From contig NZ_LZMD01000066.1 of NCBI RefSeq assembly GCF_001668575.1, positions 53,590 through 117,589 on the forward strand: 64,000 bases of DNA, given 5' to 3'. Positions 36,537-45,322 of the stretch are shown here, piece after piece (the first letter of the stretch is position 1; each line of letters begins with the position of its first letter). This DNA is from Mycobacterium sp. 1164985.4. GTDB lineage: Bacteria; Actinomycetota; Actinomycetes; Mycobacteriales; Mycobacteriaceae. The position numbers and the translations under genes are program-made. The notes beneath the pieces are model-generated. The model searched no databases. It saw nothing but the letters and a program-made list of their open reading frames with translations, and was not told the DNA's origin.

Positions 36537-38183
36537 ATGGCAGCTGTGAGCCTGCGAACCCTGCCGACCGAAACCGCGCGACCGTCGCGAAGCCCCCGTA
36601 AGCAGGCCAGGCGCTACGACGGCGTCTTCTCCGGCTACAGCGACCTCGGGAGCTACGCCAAGGCCTTCGACGAGATGTTCGACGTTCAAGGCAATGTGCG
36701 CGGACCCTACAAGGGCATCTACACCGAGCTCGCCCCGTCGGACGCCTCGGAACTCGAGGCCCGTGCCGAGGCTCTCGGCCGCGCCTTCATCGATCAGGGC
36801 ATCACGTTCTCACTGTCCGGCCAGGAGCGGCCCTTCCCGCTCGACCTGGTGCCTCGGGTCATCTCGGCCGCGGAGTGGACGCGCCTGGAACGCGGCATCA
36901 TCCAGCGGGTCAAGGCGCTCGAGCTGTACCTCGACGACATCTACGGCGAGCAGGAGATCCTTCGCGACGGCGTCATCCCGCGCCGGCTGATCACCTCCTG
37001 CGAGCACTTCCACCGTGAAGCCGCCGGTATCGTGCCGCCCAACGGGGTGCGCATTCATGTCGCGGGCATCGACTTGATCCGCGACGCCAAGGGCGACTTC
37101 CGCGTGCTCGAGGACAACCTGCGCTCGCCGTCCGGGGTCTCCTACGTCATGGAGAACCGCCGCACGATGGCGCGGGTGTTCCCGAACCTGTTCGCCACCC
37201 ACCGGGTGCGCGCGGTCGGCGACTACTCCTCGCACCTGCTGCGGGCGCTGCGTAACGCCGCCGCCAACAACGTCGCCGACCCGACGGTCGTCGTCCTCAC
37301 GCCCGGCGTCTACAACTCGGCGTACTTCGAGCACTCGCTGCTGGCCCGGCAGATGGGCGTCGAGCTGGTGGAGGGTCGCGACCTGTTCTGCCGCGACAAC
37401 GCCGTCTACATGCGCACCACCGAGGGGGAGCGGCAGGTCGACGTCATCTACCGCCGCATCGACGACGCGTTCCTCGACCCGATGCAGTTCCGGCCCGACT
37501 CCGTGCTCGGGGTCGCGGGCCTGCTCAACGCCGCGCGCGCGGGCAACGTCGTCATCTCCAGCGCGGTGGGAAACGGCGTCGGCGACGACAAACTCGTATA
37601 CACCTACGTGCCCACGATCATCGAGTACTACCTCGGCGAGAAACCGCTGCTGGCCAACGTCGACACCTTCCGCTGCTGGCTCGACGACGAACGCGAGGAG
37701 GTGCTCGACCGCATCGACGAGCTCGTCATCAAACCGGTCGAGGGGTCGGGCGGATACGGCATCGTGTTCGGGCCGGACGCATCGGAGAAAGAGCTCGCCG
37801 CCATCACCAAGAAGATCCGCAACGACCCGCGGGGCTGGATCGCTCAGCCCGTCATGCAGCTGTCGACGGTGCCCACCCAAATCGGGGACCAGCTCGTCCC
37901 GCGGCACGTCGACCTTCGCCCGTTCGCCGTCAACGACGGCGACGACGTCTGGGTGCTGCCCGGCGGGCTGACCCGCGTCGCTCTGCCCGAGGGCTCGCTG
38001 GTGGTGAACTCCAGCCAGGGCGGTGGATCCAAGGACACCTGGGTGCTCGCGTCGCGCACCTCGGTCGCCGACCGCGAGCTCGGGGCCGCCGAGATCGTGC
38101 GCAAGCTGCCCAAGGCGGCCCGGGGCCCGAAGGCCGAGAGCGGCGACGGGCAGACCCAAGACCAGCAGCAACAGCAGCAGTAA
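36537..38183 (+). CDS. Circularly permuted ATP-grasp type 2 protein
   Basis: 548 aa. Permuted ATP-grasp family (DUF404/DUF407): DEMFDVQGNVRGPYKGIYTEL, GVRIHVAGIDLIRDAKGDF, RVLEDNLRSPSGVSYVMENR, VIKPVEGSGGYGIVFGP and a Gln-rich C-terminus. The fold implies ATP-dependent carboxylate-amine ligation. First of three genes conserved together in mycobacteria (Rv2411c-Rv2409c) and many other bacteria: ATP-grasp, alpha-E, transglutaminase. The product is unknown; a peptide- or amide-type modification of an unidentified target is the usual guess. Confidence 0.9.
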   Translation: MAAVSLRTLPTETARPSRSPRKQARRYDGVFSGYSDLGSYAKAFDEMFDVQGNVRGPYKGIYTELAPSDASELEARAEALGRAFIDQGITFSLSGQERPFPLDLVPRVISAAEWTRLERGIIQRVKALELYLDDIYGEQEILRDGVIPRRLITSCEHFHREAAGIVPPNGVRIHVAGIDLIRDAKGDFRVLEDNLRSPSGVSYVMENRRTMARVFPNLFATHRVRAVGDYSSHLLRALRNAAANNVADPTVVVLTPGVYNSAYFEHSLLARQMGVELVEGRDLFCRDNAVYMRTTEGERQVDVIYRRIDDAFLDPMQFRPDSVLGVAGLLNAARAGNVVISSAVGNGVGDDKLVYTYVPTIIEYYLGEKPLLANVDTFRCWLDDEREEVLDRIDELVIKPVEGSGGYGIVFGPDASEKELAAITKKIRNDPRGWIAQPVMQLSTVPTQIGDQLVPRHVDLRPFAVNDGDDVWVLPGGLTRVALPEGSLVVNSSQGGGSKDTWVLASRTSVADRELGAAEIVRKLPKAARGPKAESGDGQTQDQQQQQQ

Positions 38184-38197
38184 GGGGTGGTGCGCTG

Positions 38198-39169
38198 ATG
38201 TTGGCCCGCAACGCCGAATCCTTGTACTGGATCGGACGGTACGTCGAACGCGCCGACGACACCGCGCGCATCCTCGACGTCACCGCGCACCAACTGCTCG
38301 AAGACTCCAGCGTCGACCCTGACCAGGCGTCGCGGACGCTGCTGCGGGTGCTGGGCATGGAGGCGCCCGACGCGCCGCTGGACGTGTGGTCGCTGACCGA
38401 CATCGTCGCGTTCAGCCGGGGCACCCAGGGCTCGATCGTCGACGCCATTTCGGCGGCCCGCGAAAATGCCCGCGGCGCACGCGAAGTCACCTCCACCGAG
38501 ATCTGGGAGTGCCTCAACACCACCTACAACGCGCTCGCCGAGCGGGAACGCGCCGCCAAACGGCTTGGGCCGCACGAGTTCCTGTCGTTCGTCGAGGGCC
38601 GCGCAGCGATGTTCGCCGGTCTGGCCGACTCGACGCTGTCCCGCGACGACGGCTATCGCTTCATGGTGCTTGGCCGGGCGATCGAACGCGTGGACATGAC
38701 GGTGCGCCTTCTTCTGTCGCGGGTCGGGGACAGCGCGTCGTCCCCGGCATGGGTGACGCTGTTGCGGTCGGCCGGTGCGCACGACACCTATCTACGGACC
38801 TACCGCGGTGTGCTCGACGCCGGGCGGGTCGTCGAATTCATGATGCTGGACCGGCTTTTCCCGCGCTCGATCTTCTACTCGCTGCGGCTGGCCGAACACA
38901 GCCTCGACGAGCTGATGAACCGGCCGCACAGCCGACTCGGCGCCACCGCCGAGGCCCAGCGCCTCCTCGGCAGGGCGCGCAGCGAGCTGGAGTTCCTGCG
39001 CCCCGGTGTGCTGCTCGAATCGTTGGAGCAGCGGCTGGCCGACCTGCAGAAGACCTGCTTCGACGTCGGGGAAGCGTTGGCACTGCAATACTTTCACTCC
39101 GCACCCTGGGTGGCGTGGCACGACGCCGGCCAGAACGGCGCGCTCGTCATCGAAGAGGGGGAACTCTGA
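38198..39169 (+). CDS. Alpha-E domain protein (DUF403)
   Basis: 323 aa, almost all alpha-helical. N-terminal LARNAESLYWIGRYVERADDTARILDV is the family hallmark, repeated in part mid-protein (VLGRAIERVDMTVRLLL). Conserved Arg/Glu pairs in these helices suggest an active or docking site. Its biochemical role is unknown, but it always occurs with a permuted ATP-grasp protein and a transglutaminase-like protein. It ends on the base that begins the next ATG. Confidence 0.88.
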   Translation: MLARNAESLYWIGRYVERADDTARILDVTAHQLLEDSSVDPDQASRTLLRVLGMEAPDAPLDVWSLTDIVAFSRGTQGSIVDAISAARENARGAREVTSTEIWECLNTTYNALAERERAAKRLGPHEFLSFVEGRAAMFAGLADSTLSRDDGYRFMVLGRAIERVDMTVRLLLSRVGDSASSPAWVTLLRSAGAHDTYLRTYRGVLDAGRVVEFMMLDRLFPRSIFYSLRLAEHSLDELMNRPHSRLGATAEAQRLLGRARSELEFLRPGVLLESLEQRLADLQKTCFDVGEALALQYFHSAPWVAWHDAGQNGALVIEEGEL

Positions 39170-40008
39170 TGTGGCGGATGCGGGTGGTGCACTCGACCGG
39201 CTACGCGTACAAGTCGCCGGTGACGGCGTCGTTCAACGAGGCGCGTCTGACGCCGCGCTCGGATTCGCGCCAGAACGTCATCCTCAACCGCGTGGAGACC
39301 GTGCCCGCCACGCGCAATTACCGGTACGTCGACTACTGGGGCACCGCGGTGACGGCCTTCGATCTGCACGCACCGCACACCGAACTGGAGGTGACGTCGT
39401 CGTCGGTGGTGGAGACCGACCTCGACCAGATGTCCGATGACGATGTGACGTGGGAGGATCTGCAGTCCGAGGCTGTCGTCGACCGCTTCGACGAGGTCCT
39501 CGCGCCCACCCACTACACGCCGGCGAGCAAGCGCATCGCCCGGGTCGGTCAGCGCATCATCAAGAATCACCCGCCGCGCGACGCCGTCACCGCCGCTGCG
39601 CACTGGGTGCGCAGCGAGTTGAAGTACGTGTCCGGTACCACCGGGGTGCACTCGTCGGGGGTCGACGCTCTGCGCGAGGGTAAGGGCGTCTGCCAGGACT
39701 TCGCCCACCTGACGCTGATCCTGTTGCGCTCCATGGGCATTCCCGCCCGCTACGTGTCGGGTTATCTGCATCCCAAGCGCAAGGCCGCCATCGGCGACAC
39801 CATCGACGGGCAGAGCCACGCCTGGGTGCAGGCGTGGACCGGCGGCTGGTGGAACTACGACCCCACCAACGACACCCCGATCAACGAGCAGTACATCAGC
39901 GTGGGCGTCGGCCGGGACTACTCCGACGTCAGCCCGCTGAAGGGGATCTATTCCGGTGAGGGGTCGACGGACCTGGATGTCGTCGTCGAGATCACCCGGT
40001 TGGCTTGA
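39169..40008 (+). CDS. Transglutaminase-like cysteine protease
   Basis: 279 aa. N-terminal beta-rich domain (MRVVHSTGYAYKSPVTASFNEARLTPR), then the papain-like core with Cys in GKGVCQDFAHLTLILLRSMGIPARYVSGYL, His in GQSHAWVQAW and Asp in WWNYDPTNDT: an intact triad. Probably hydrolyses or transfers an amide bond made by the ATP-grasp partner. The last 61 bp overlap the 3' end of the convergent MarR gene. Confidence 0.9.
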   Translation: MWRMRVVHSTGYAYKSPVTASFNEARLTPRSDSRQNVILNRVETVPATRNYRYVDYWGTAVTAFDLHAPHTELEVTSSSVVETDLDQMSDDDVTWEDLQSEAVVDRFDEVLAPTHYTPASKRIARVGQRIIKNHPPRDAVTAAAHWVRSELKYVSGTTGVHSSGVDALREGKGVCQDFAHLTLILLRSMGIPARYVSGYLHPKRKAAIGDTIDGQSHAWVQAWTGGWWNYDPTNDTPINEQYISVGVGRDYSDVSPLKGIYSGEGSTDLDVVVEITRLA

Positions 40009-40505
40009 CTCCGGGCGCGTTCGGCGCGGCCGATGTTGCGGAAGCCCGGATGCACGTGCGGTGTCAGCTTCTGCTCGTCGGCGACGATGCTCAGCAAGCG
40101 GCGCAAGGTGTCTCGCTGCCGGACGGTCAGTCCCGCGGTGAGCTGACGTTCGTGGTCGCGGGCCAGCTCGCCGATCCTGCCCATGACCTTCGTGCCGGCC
40201 GAGGTCAGGTACAGCGAGTACAGGCGCCGATCGTCGGGGTTGCGCCGGCGTTCGACGTAACCGCGGCCCTCCAGGTCGTCGATGTACGCGACGACGCGGC
40301 TCGGTAAGAGTCCGAGCTGCGCACTGAGGGCCTGCTGGCTCTGCCCTTCAGTGGCGGCGATCGCGCGGAGGATCCCCGCATGTGGAGGCGTCAGGTCGAG
40401 CGCGCGGATCTTCTCGGCGAACAGGCTTGCCGCGTGGTGGCCGATCTGGGCCAGCAGGAATGCGGCGCCGTCACCGTGCTCTTCGCGTGACACGACGCAA
40501 ATCAT
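39948..40505 (-). CDS. MarR-family transcriptional regulator
   Basis: 185 aa from ATG 40505. MarR winged helix: LDLTPPHAGILRAIAATEGQSQQALSAQLGLLPSRVVAYIDDLEGRGYVERRRNPDDRRLYSLYLT. The C-terminus runs 61 bp into the transglutaminase gene on the other strand, an unusually long convergent overlap. Two palindromes in the divergent region (40515-40539 and 40569-40589) are likely operators for itself and for the membrane protein/LLM pair. Confidence 0.88.
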   Translation of the reverse strand: MICVVSREEHGDGAAFLLAQIGHHAASLFAEKIRALDLTPPHAGILRAIAATEGQSQQALSAQLGLLPSRVVAYIDDLEGRGYVERRRNPDDRRLYSLYLTSAGTKVMGRIGELARDHERQLTAGLTVRQRDTLRRLLSIVADEQKLTPHVHPGFRNIGRAERARSQANRVISTTTSRSVDPSPE

Positions 40506-40514
40506 ATCAGTAGT

Positions 40515-40539
40515 GAACGGTTTTGAATTAAAACCGTTC
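40515..40539. promoter_or_regulatory. Likely MarR operator 1
   Basis: Perfect 10-bp dyad GAACGGTTTT / AAAACCGTTC separated by GAATT, 10 bp upstream of the regulator's start. It covers a likely -10 for the regulator (TAATTC on the minus strand). Confidence 0.75.
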
Positions 40540-40567
40540 GAGCCTTGCATCGACTGTCTGGCAGTCA

Positions 40568-40589
40568 TATCGTTCAAGCTATGAACGAT
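40568..40589. promoter_or_regulatory. Likely MarR operator 2 over a leaderless promoter
   Basis: Perfect 8-bp dyad ATCGTTCA (40569-40576) / TGAACGAT (40582-40589) with a 5-bp spacer. The -10 box TATCGT (40568-40573) ends 7 bp before the ATG at 40581, so the site covers both the -10 box and the start codon. Core half-site GTTC/GAAC is shared with operator 1. Confidence 0.75.
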
Positions 40590-41285
40590 TCATCGACCGA
40601 TCGAGTTATTCGGCCGGCGCGCCCGCGCCAGGGCGGTCCGCCGCTCGCGGTGGTGGCGGGCATTTCGCTGGCGCTCCTCGTCGCAGGCCTCACGGTGGGC
40701 GTCGTCCTCGGCGGTGTGATGCCGCTGCCCTACGGCGCCGGGGCGGCCATCCAGGACTACTTCGTCGACAATCGCGCGGCGGTGCGGGCCTGCGCCGTGG
40801 GGGTGTTCGCGTCCGCGGTTCCGCTGGGCATCTACGCGGCCACCGCCAGCGCCCGCCTGCGCCAACTCGGCGTGACGGCGCCCGGCGCGACGATCGCGCT
40901 GGCGGGCGGTGTTCTCGCCTCCGGGGCGCTCGGGTTGTCGGGGCTGCTGGCGTGGACGCTGTCGCAACCGGAGGTGACCTCCGACGCGAGCCTGGTCCGA
41001 GCGCTGTACTACCTGACGTTCCTCACGGGTGGACCCGCGCACATCGTGGCGCTCGGACTGCTGATCGCCGGCATCGCGGTGCCCAGCCTCATCATCGGCC
41101 TGCTGCCGCGCCCGCTCGCATGGGCGGGCCTGGTCCTGGCGGCCATCGCCGAGATCACCACGCTGGTGCTCATCTGGCCGGCCCTGTCCCCGCTGCTGCC
41201 GATTGCGCGGATCGGTGGGCTGATCTGGTTGATCGCGGCGGGCGCGATACTGCCGCTGCGACGACCCCGAAAGGAGTCTGCGTGA
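40581..41285 (+). CDS. Membrane protein, MarR-controlled
   Basis: 234 aa from ATG 40581, set by the leaderless promoter. Six to seven hydrophobic segments (LAVVAGISLALLVAGLTVGVVLGG first, WLIAAGAILPL last), a short basic C-terminus, no signature I recognise. It resembles DUF4386-type proteins in size and layout, but that is weak. Stop and next ATG share a base (TGATG), so it forms an operon with the LLM oxidoreductase. Confidence 0.78.
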   Translation: MNDSSTDRVIRPARPRQGGPPLAVVAGISLALLVAGLTVGVVLGGVMPLPYGAGAAIQDYFVDNRAAVRACAVGVFASAVPLGIYAATASARLRQLGVTAPGATIALAGGVLASGALGLSGLLAWTLSQPEVTSDASLVRALYYLTFLTGGPAHIVALGLLIAGIAVPSLIIGLLPRPLAWAGLVLAAIAEITTLVLIWPALSPLLPIARIGGLIWLIAAGAILPLRRPRKESA

Positions 41286-42151
41286 TGAAAATCAGTGTCA
41301 GCGTGACGAATTACTCGTGGGACGAACCGCTCGACGCGCGGCTCGCCCGGCTCGCGCGGTTCCTCGACGACACCGCCGTCGACACCCTGTGGGTGGCCGA
41401 CCACCTGCTGCAGGCCGACCCCTTCAGCCGCATCGAGGAACCGATGCTCGAGGCGTACACGGCGCTCGGCTACCTGGCGGCGGTGACATCGCGGATCCGG
41501 TTGGGCACCATGGTGAGTGCGGCGACGTTTCGCGCGCCGGCGCTGCTGGTCAAAGCCGTCACGACCGTCGACGCGCTATCGGCCGGGCGCGCCTGGCTCG
41601 GCCTCGGCGCCGGCTACAACGCCGACGAGGCGCGGGCGTTGGGGCTGTTCCTGCCCGACACCGCCGAACGTTTCGACCGCATGGCGGAATTGCTTCAGCT
41701 GGCGCGCCAGATGTGGCGCGGCGACGAAACACCCTTCGCCGGACGGTATCTGCGTCTGGAGCGACCCGTCGCGAGCCCGCTGCCGAGTACACCGCCGCGG
41801 GTGCTGATCGGCGGGACCGGGGAGCGCAGAACGCTGCGCCTGGTGGCCGAGTACGCCGACGCCTGCAACCTGTTCGACATCCCCGACGGTGGGACGGCAG
41901 TCTCCCGCCAGCTCGACGTGCTGAACCGACACTGTGCCGACGTCGGCCGTCCCCCCGAACAGATCGAGCGCACCGTGACCACGGCACTCGATACGGGTGA
42001 GTCCGCCGGACAGCTCGCCGAAAGATGTTGGACGCTGGGGGAGTTGGGTGTCGAGCACATCGTCGTCATCACGCGGGGGCGACCCTTCGGCGACGACGAT
42101 CTGGAGACGCTCGCCTACGCCGCCGACCGGCTGTGTGGCGTCACCGCCTGA
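41285..42151 (+). CDS. LLM-class F420-dependent oxidoreductase
   Basis: 288 aa, luciferase-like TIM barrel. ISVSVTNYSWDEPLDARLARLARFLDD, TLWVADHLLQ, TSRIRLGTMVSAATFRAPALLVKAVTTVDALSAGRAWLGLGAGYN and RVLIGGTGERRTLRLVAEYADACN are typical. Mycobacterial members mostly use coenzyme F420; the substrate is unknown. GTG 41282 is an in-frame alternative start. Converges on rnz with 5 bp between stops. Confidence 0.9.
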   Translation: MKISVSVTNYSWDEPLDARLARLARFLDDTAVDTLWVADHLLQADPFSRIEEPMLEAYTALGYLAAVTSRIRLGTMVSAATFRAPALLVKAVTTVDALSAGRAWLGLGAGYNADEARALGLFLPDTAERFDRMAELLQLARQMWRGDETPFAGRYLRLERPVASPLPSTPPRVLIGGTGERRTLRLVAEYADACNLFDIPDGGTAVSRQLDVLNRHCADVGRPPEQIERTVTTALDTGESAGQLAERCWTLGELGVEHIVVITRGRPFGDDDLETLAYAADRLCGVTA

Positions 42152-42156
42152 TGAAA

Positions 42157-43023
42157 TCAGCCCGTCGGTTTGGTGCACACGCCGGGATGCACCTCGACGC
42201 GCAGCAGATCGTCGCCGAGTTCGATCTGGCGGTCGAAGACCGTTGCGGCCAGCGCGCGCCAATCGTCCTCCTGTCCGGGTTCGATCGCCGGCACATAGTG
42301 GGTGAGGATCAGGATCCCCACGCCGGCGCGGGCCGCGGTGGCCGCTGCCTGCTCGACCGAGGAGTGGTAGTCGCAGATGTCGCGGATGCGCTGCATCGGC
42401 ATCTTGTCCACCAGGTCCTTGCGAATCACGGTGTGCACCAACGCCCCCGCGCCCGCAGCCAGCGCATCGAGGCTGTCGCAGGGAACGGTGTCACCGGCGA
42501 GCACCACCGACGCGTCGGCGTGCTCGACACGGAAACCGATCGTCGGTTCGACGGGCCGGTGATCGGTCGGCGCGACCCGAATCGTCACGCCCTCGCGGTT
42601 CCACACTTCGCCCTCGGTGTACTCGTGCACCTCCACGGGCGGCGGCGCCGTCAGGTCGGCGTGGTGGGCGATGCGGTAGCCGATGTCGAAGCCGAACGCC
42701 TTGAGGGTGTGCTCGACCACCTCCGCGGTGCCCGGCGGACCGATGATCTGCAGCGGGGTCTGCTCGGTGAACGTCGAAACCCAGCGGGTGATGATCACGT
42801 CGCCGAGATCGGCGATGTGGTCGCTGTGCAGGTGCGTCAGCAGCAGCGCCGACAGCCCGTTCGCGGCGGCGCCCGCGGCCGTCAGGCGTTGCTGGACCCC
42901 GCGGCCGCAGTCGATCAGGAACGTCTGCCCGCCCGCGCGCACGAGCGTCGATGGTCCCGCCCGGCGGGCGTCGGGGATGGGGCTTCCGGTGCCAAGCAGC
43001 GTGACCTCGATCATGGCCCACAT
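42157..43023 (-). CDS. rnz: Ribonuclease Z-like metallo-beta-lactamase protein
   Basis: 288 aa. MBL fold with [15 protein letters not shown] at the N-terminus, zinc motif [15 protein letters not shown] (HXHXDH), [12 protein letters not shown] and [10 protein letters not shown]. This matches the RNase Z/arylsulfatase-like subgroup that trims the 3' ends of tRNA precursors; M. tuberculosis has rnz (Rv2407) at the same locus. It lacks an evident long exosite arm, so a general phosphodiesterase role is possible. Confidence 0.82.
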   Translation of the reverse strand: MWAMIEVTLLGTGSPIPDARRAGPSTLVRAGGQTFLIDCGRGVQQRLTAAGAAANGLSALLLTHLHSDHIADLGDVIITRWVSTFTEQTPLQIIGPPGTAEVVEHTLKAFGFDIGYRIAHHADLTAPPPVEVHEYTEGEVWNREGVTIRVAPTDHRPVEPTIGFRVEHADASVVLAGDTVPCDSLDALAAGAGALVHTVIRKDLVDKMPMQRIRDICDYHSSVEQAAATAARAGVGILILTHYVPAIEPGQEDDWRALAATVFDRQIELGDDLLRVEVHPGVCTKPTG

Positions 43024-43050
43024 ATACCTGAGGGCCGCGCGCGAAGGGCG

Positions 43051-44073
43051 TTATTCGCGTCCCGCCGACACCCAGCTCATGTCCTCGAACCGGTCGCCGC
43101 TCACGGCCGCTCCGGCGGTGGCGAGGGCTTCGCGCTGCTCGGGGGTCAACGTCACCGCCAGCGACCCGAGGTTCTCCTCGACCCGCGACGCCCGCCGGGT
43201 ACCGGGAATCGGCACGGACGCCACACCCAGTTCGTCGGCACGTTGACGCAGCCACGCCAGCGCCACCTGGGCGGGCGTCGCCTGGTGCTGCTCGGCGATC
43301 GCGACGACGACGTCGACGACCGCGAGGTTGGCGTCGAGCGCGTCGTCGCGGAAGCGCGGCATGGTGCGGCGAAAGTCGTTGGACGACGAAAGATCCGCCG
43401 ATGACCGGACCGCGCCGGCGAGGAAGCCGCGGCCCAGCGGGGAGTACGGCACAAAGCCGACGCCGAGTTCGGCCGCCGCGGGCACGACGTTGCGTTCGAC
43501 GTCGCGGCTCCAGATCGACCACTCGCTCTGCACGGCGGCGATCGGGTGCACTGCCACGGCGGCGCGCAGCTCGGCGGCGGTCACTTCGGAAAGCCCGAGG
43601 TGACGAACCTTGCCCGCGGCGACGAGTTCGGCCATCGCGCCGACGGTCTCCTCGATGGGCACGGAGGTGTCGCGGCGGTGCATGTAGTACAGGTCGACCA
43701 CGTCGGTCTGCAGGCGTTGCAGGCTCTCGTCGATGCACTGCCGGACGTAGGCGGCGTCGCCACGCATGTTCGGGCGGCCCGCGGCGCGGTCGGCCGGGTT
43801 GCCGGTGATCCCGAACTTCGTCGCGAGCGTGACCTCGTCGCGCCTGTCGGCCAGCAAGCGCGCGATGAGCCGCTCGTTGTTGCCGTTTCCGTAGATGTTC
43901 GCGGTGTCGATGAACGTCACCCCGAGGTCGAGGCAGCGGTGCAGCGTGGCAAGCGACTCGTCGTCGTCGACGTCGCCGTAGACCGGGGTCAGGGCCATGG
44001 CCCCGAATCCGATGGCGCTGGCAGCGAGCTTGTCGCCCAGCTCGACGGTGGGCACTGAGTGCGCGTTGTCCAT
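43051..44073 (-). CDS. Aldo/keto reductase
   Basis: 340 aa from ATG 44073, preceded by GGGAG; upstream in-frame starts are weaker. AKR barrel: IGFGAMALTPVYG, GVTFIDTANIYGNGNNERLIARLL (Asp-Tyr of the tetrad), LATKFG (Lys), LYYMHRRD (His), LGVGFVPYSPLGRGFLAG, VPIPGTRRASRVEENL. NADPH-dependent reductase of an unknown carbonyl; this PLP/YajO-like class is common in actinobacteria. Confidence 0.92.
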   Translation of the reverse strand: MDNAHSVPTVELGDKLAASAIGFGAMALTPVYGDVDDDESLATLHRCLDLGVTFIDTANIYGNGNNERLIARLLADRRDEVTLATKFGITGNPADRAAGRPNMRGDAAYVRQCIDESLQRLQTDVVDLYYMHRRDTSVPIEETVGAMAELVAAGKVRHLGLSEVTAAELRAAVAVHPIAAVQSEWSIWSRDVERNVVPAAAELGVGFVPYSPLGRGFLAGAVRSSADLSSSNDFRRTMPRFRDDALDANLAVVDVVVAIAEQHQATPAQVALAWLRQRADELGVASVPIPGTRRASRVEENLGSLAVTLTPEQREALATAGAAVSGDRFEDMSWVSAGRE

Positions 44074-44188
44074 GGCGCTCCCAACCCGTCGCATGCCTGC
44101 GGTATTCCGTTCCCGGGTCACCGGTGGCCTCGCGGAGTGTGACCCGGTTGCAACCTCGCAAACCCTTCCGCGCCGCCTCCGTCCGACC

Positions 44189-44216
44189 TAGCCTGTGAGG
44201 AACATCACGAGCGGAG
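44189..44216 (+). promoter_or_regulatory. Promoter and ribosome site of the CBS gene
   Basis: TAGCCT (44189-44194) is a plausible -10 with a start near 44201, and GGAGG (44212-44216) is a strong Shine-Dalgarno 6 bp before ATG 44223. Confidence 0.45.
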
Positions 44217-44222
44217 GCGAAG

Positions 44223-44651
44223 ATGCGGATCGCGGACGTGTTGCGGAACAAGGGCGCCGCGGTGGCCACGATTACCCCCGAGACTTCGGTCTCCGGACTG
44301 CTCACCGAGCTCGCGGTGCACAACATCGGCGCCATGGTCGTGGTGTCACCCGACGGTCTGATGGGGATCGTCTCCGAACGCGACGTCGTGCGGGCGATGC
44401 ACCGCCGAGGCGCGGAGCTGCTCACCCAGCCGGTCTCGGAGATCATGACCACGCTGGTGGCGACGTGCGCACCCGACGACTCGGTCGACAGCCTGAGCGC
44501 GCTGATGACGACGAACCGGGTCCGGCACGTCCCGGTGATGGACAACGGCAGGCTCGTGGGCATCGTGAGCATCGGCGACGTCGTCAAGACGCGGATGGAA
44601 GAGCTCGAGGCACAGCAGGAGCAGCTGCAGGCCTACATCACCCGTGGCTGA
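44223..44651 (+). CDS. CBS-domain pair protein
   Basis: 142 aa made of two CBS motifs (ATITPETSVSGLLTELAVHNIGAMVVV and TCAPDDSVDSLSALMTTNRVRHVPVMD), which form one Bateman module that binds adenine nucleotides. It ends in a short amphipathic helix. M. tuberculosis has the equivalent at Rv2406c. It has no attached enzyme domain, so it likely acts as an energy sensor on another protein. Overlaps the GNAT gene by 8 bp. Confidence 0.9.
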   Translation: MRIADVLRNKGAAVATITPETSVSGLLTELAVHNIGAMVVVSPDGLMGIVSERDVVRAMHRRGAELLTQPVSEIMTTLVATCAPDDSVDSLSALMTTNRVRHVPVMDNGRLVGIVSIGDVVKTRMEELEAQQEQLQAYITRG

Positions 44652-45249
44652 CGTCGAGGTCGCGCCGGCATCGCGGCGGCAGGTGCGCGAGATGTCCCGG
44701 GTGCTGGCGCGCGCGTTCTACGACGATCCGGTGATGACGTGGATGCTGCCCGACGACTCCGCGCGGGAGCGGGGTCTCGGGAGGATGTTCGCGACCATGA
44801 TTCGCCACCATTTCCTGCGCACCGAGGGCGTCGAGGTGGCCGGCAGCGGGCCCATCGGAGCGGCCGCACTGTGGGATCCGCCGGGCGAGTGGCGGCAGAC
44901 CGGACTGCAGGAGCTGCTGATGATGCCGGCGTTCATGCTGGCGCTGGGGTCGAATGTGCGCCGAGGCCAGCAGGTCGCGGACCTGATGAAGGAGCACCAC
45001 CCCGAGGAGCCGCACTGGTATCTGGGGGTGATCGGCAGCGACCCGACCGTGCGCGGCACCGGATACGGGCAGGCGCTGATGCGCTCGCGGCTGGACCGTT
45101 GCGACGCCGAGCGCGCACCCGCGTATCTCGAGTCCAGCAATCCGGACAACATCGGCTACTACCAGCGCTTCGGGTTCGACGTCACCGGCGAGATCACGCT
45201 GCCCGACGGCGGCCCCAGCATGTGGCCGATGTGGCGCGCACCGCGCTGA
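44644..45249 (+). CDS. GNAT-family N-acetyltransferase
   Basis: 201 aa, GTG start overlapping the CBS gene. The acetyl-CoA loop reads [20 protein letters not shown] (R/Q-X-X-G-X-G/A type), followed by [25 protein letters not shown]. Substrate unknown. Coupling to a nucleotide-sensing CBS protein could mean regulation by energy state, which is speculative. Confidence 0.88.
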   Translation: MADVEVAPASRRQVREMSRVLARAFYDDPVMTWMLPDDSARERGLGRMFATMIRHHFLRTEGVEVAGSGPIGAAALWDPPGEWRQTGLQELLMMPAFMLALGSNVRRGQQVADLMKEHHPEEPHWYLGVIGSDPTVRGTGYGQALMRSRLDRCDAERAPAYLESSNPDNIGYYQRFGFDVTGEITLPDGGPSMWPMWRAPR

Positions 45250-45322
45250 CGCCGTTTGTGAATGCGGCGACGCTCAGGGCGCCGGAACCGTCGCCGGATT
45301 CCCACACGGGCGGCGCGCGGCG

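Noticed and set aside
42491..44587. 698-codon minus-strand frame across rnz, the aldo-keto reductase and CBS
   Set aside because: It runs across three convincing genes in the wrong frame and is Arg/His-rich, typical of GC-driven shadows.
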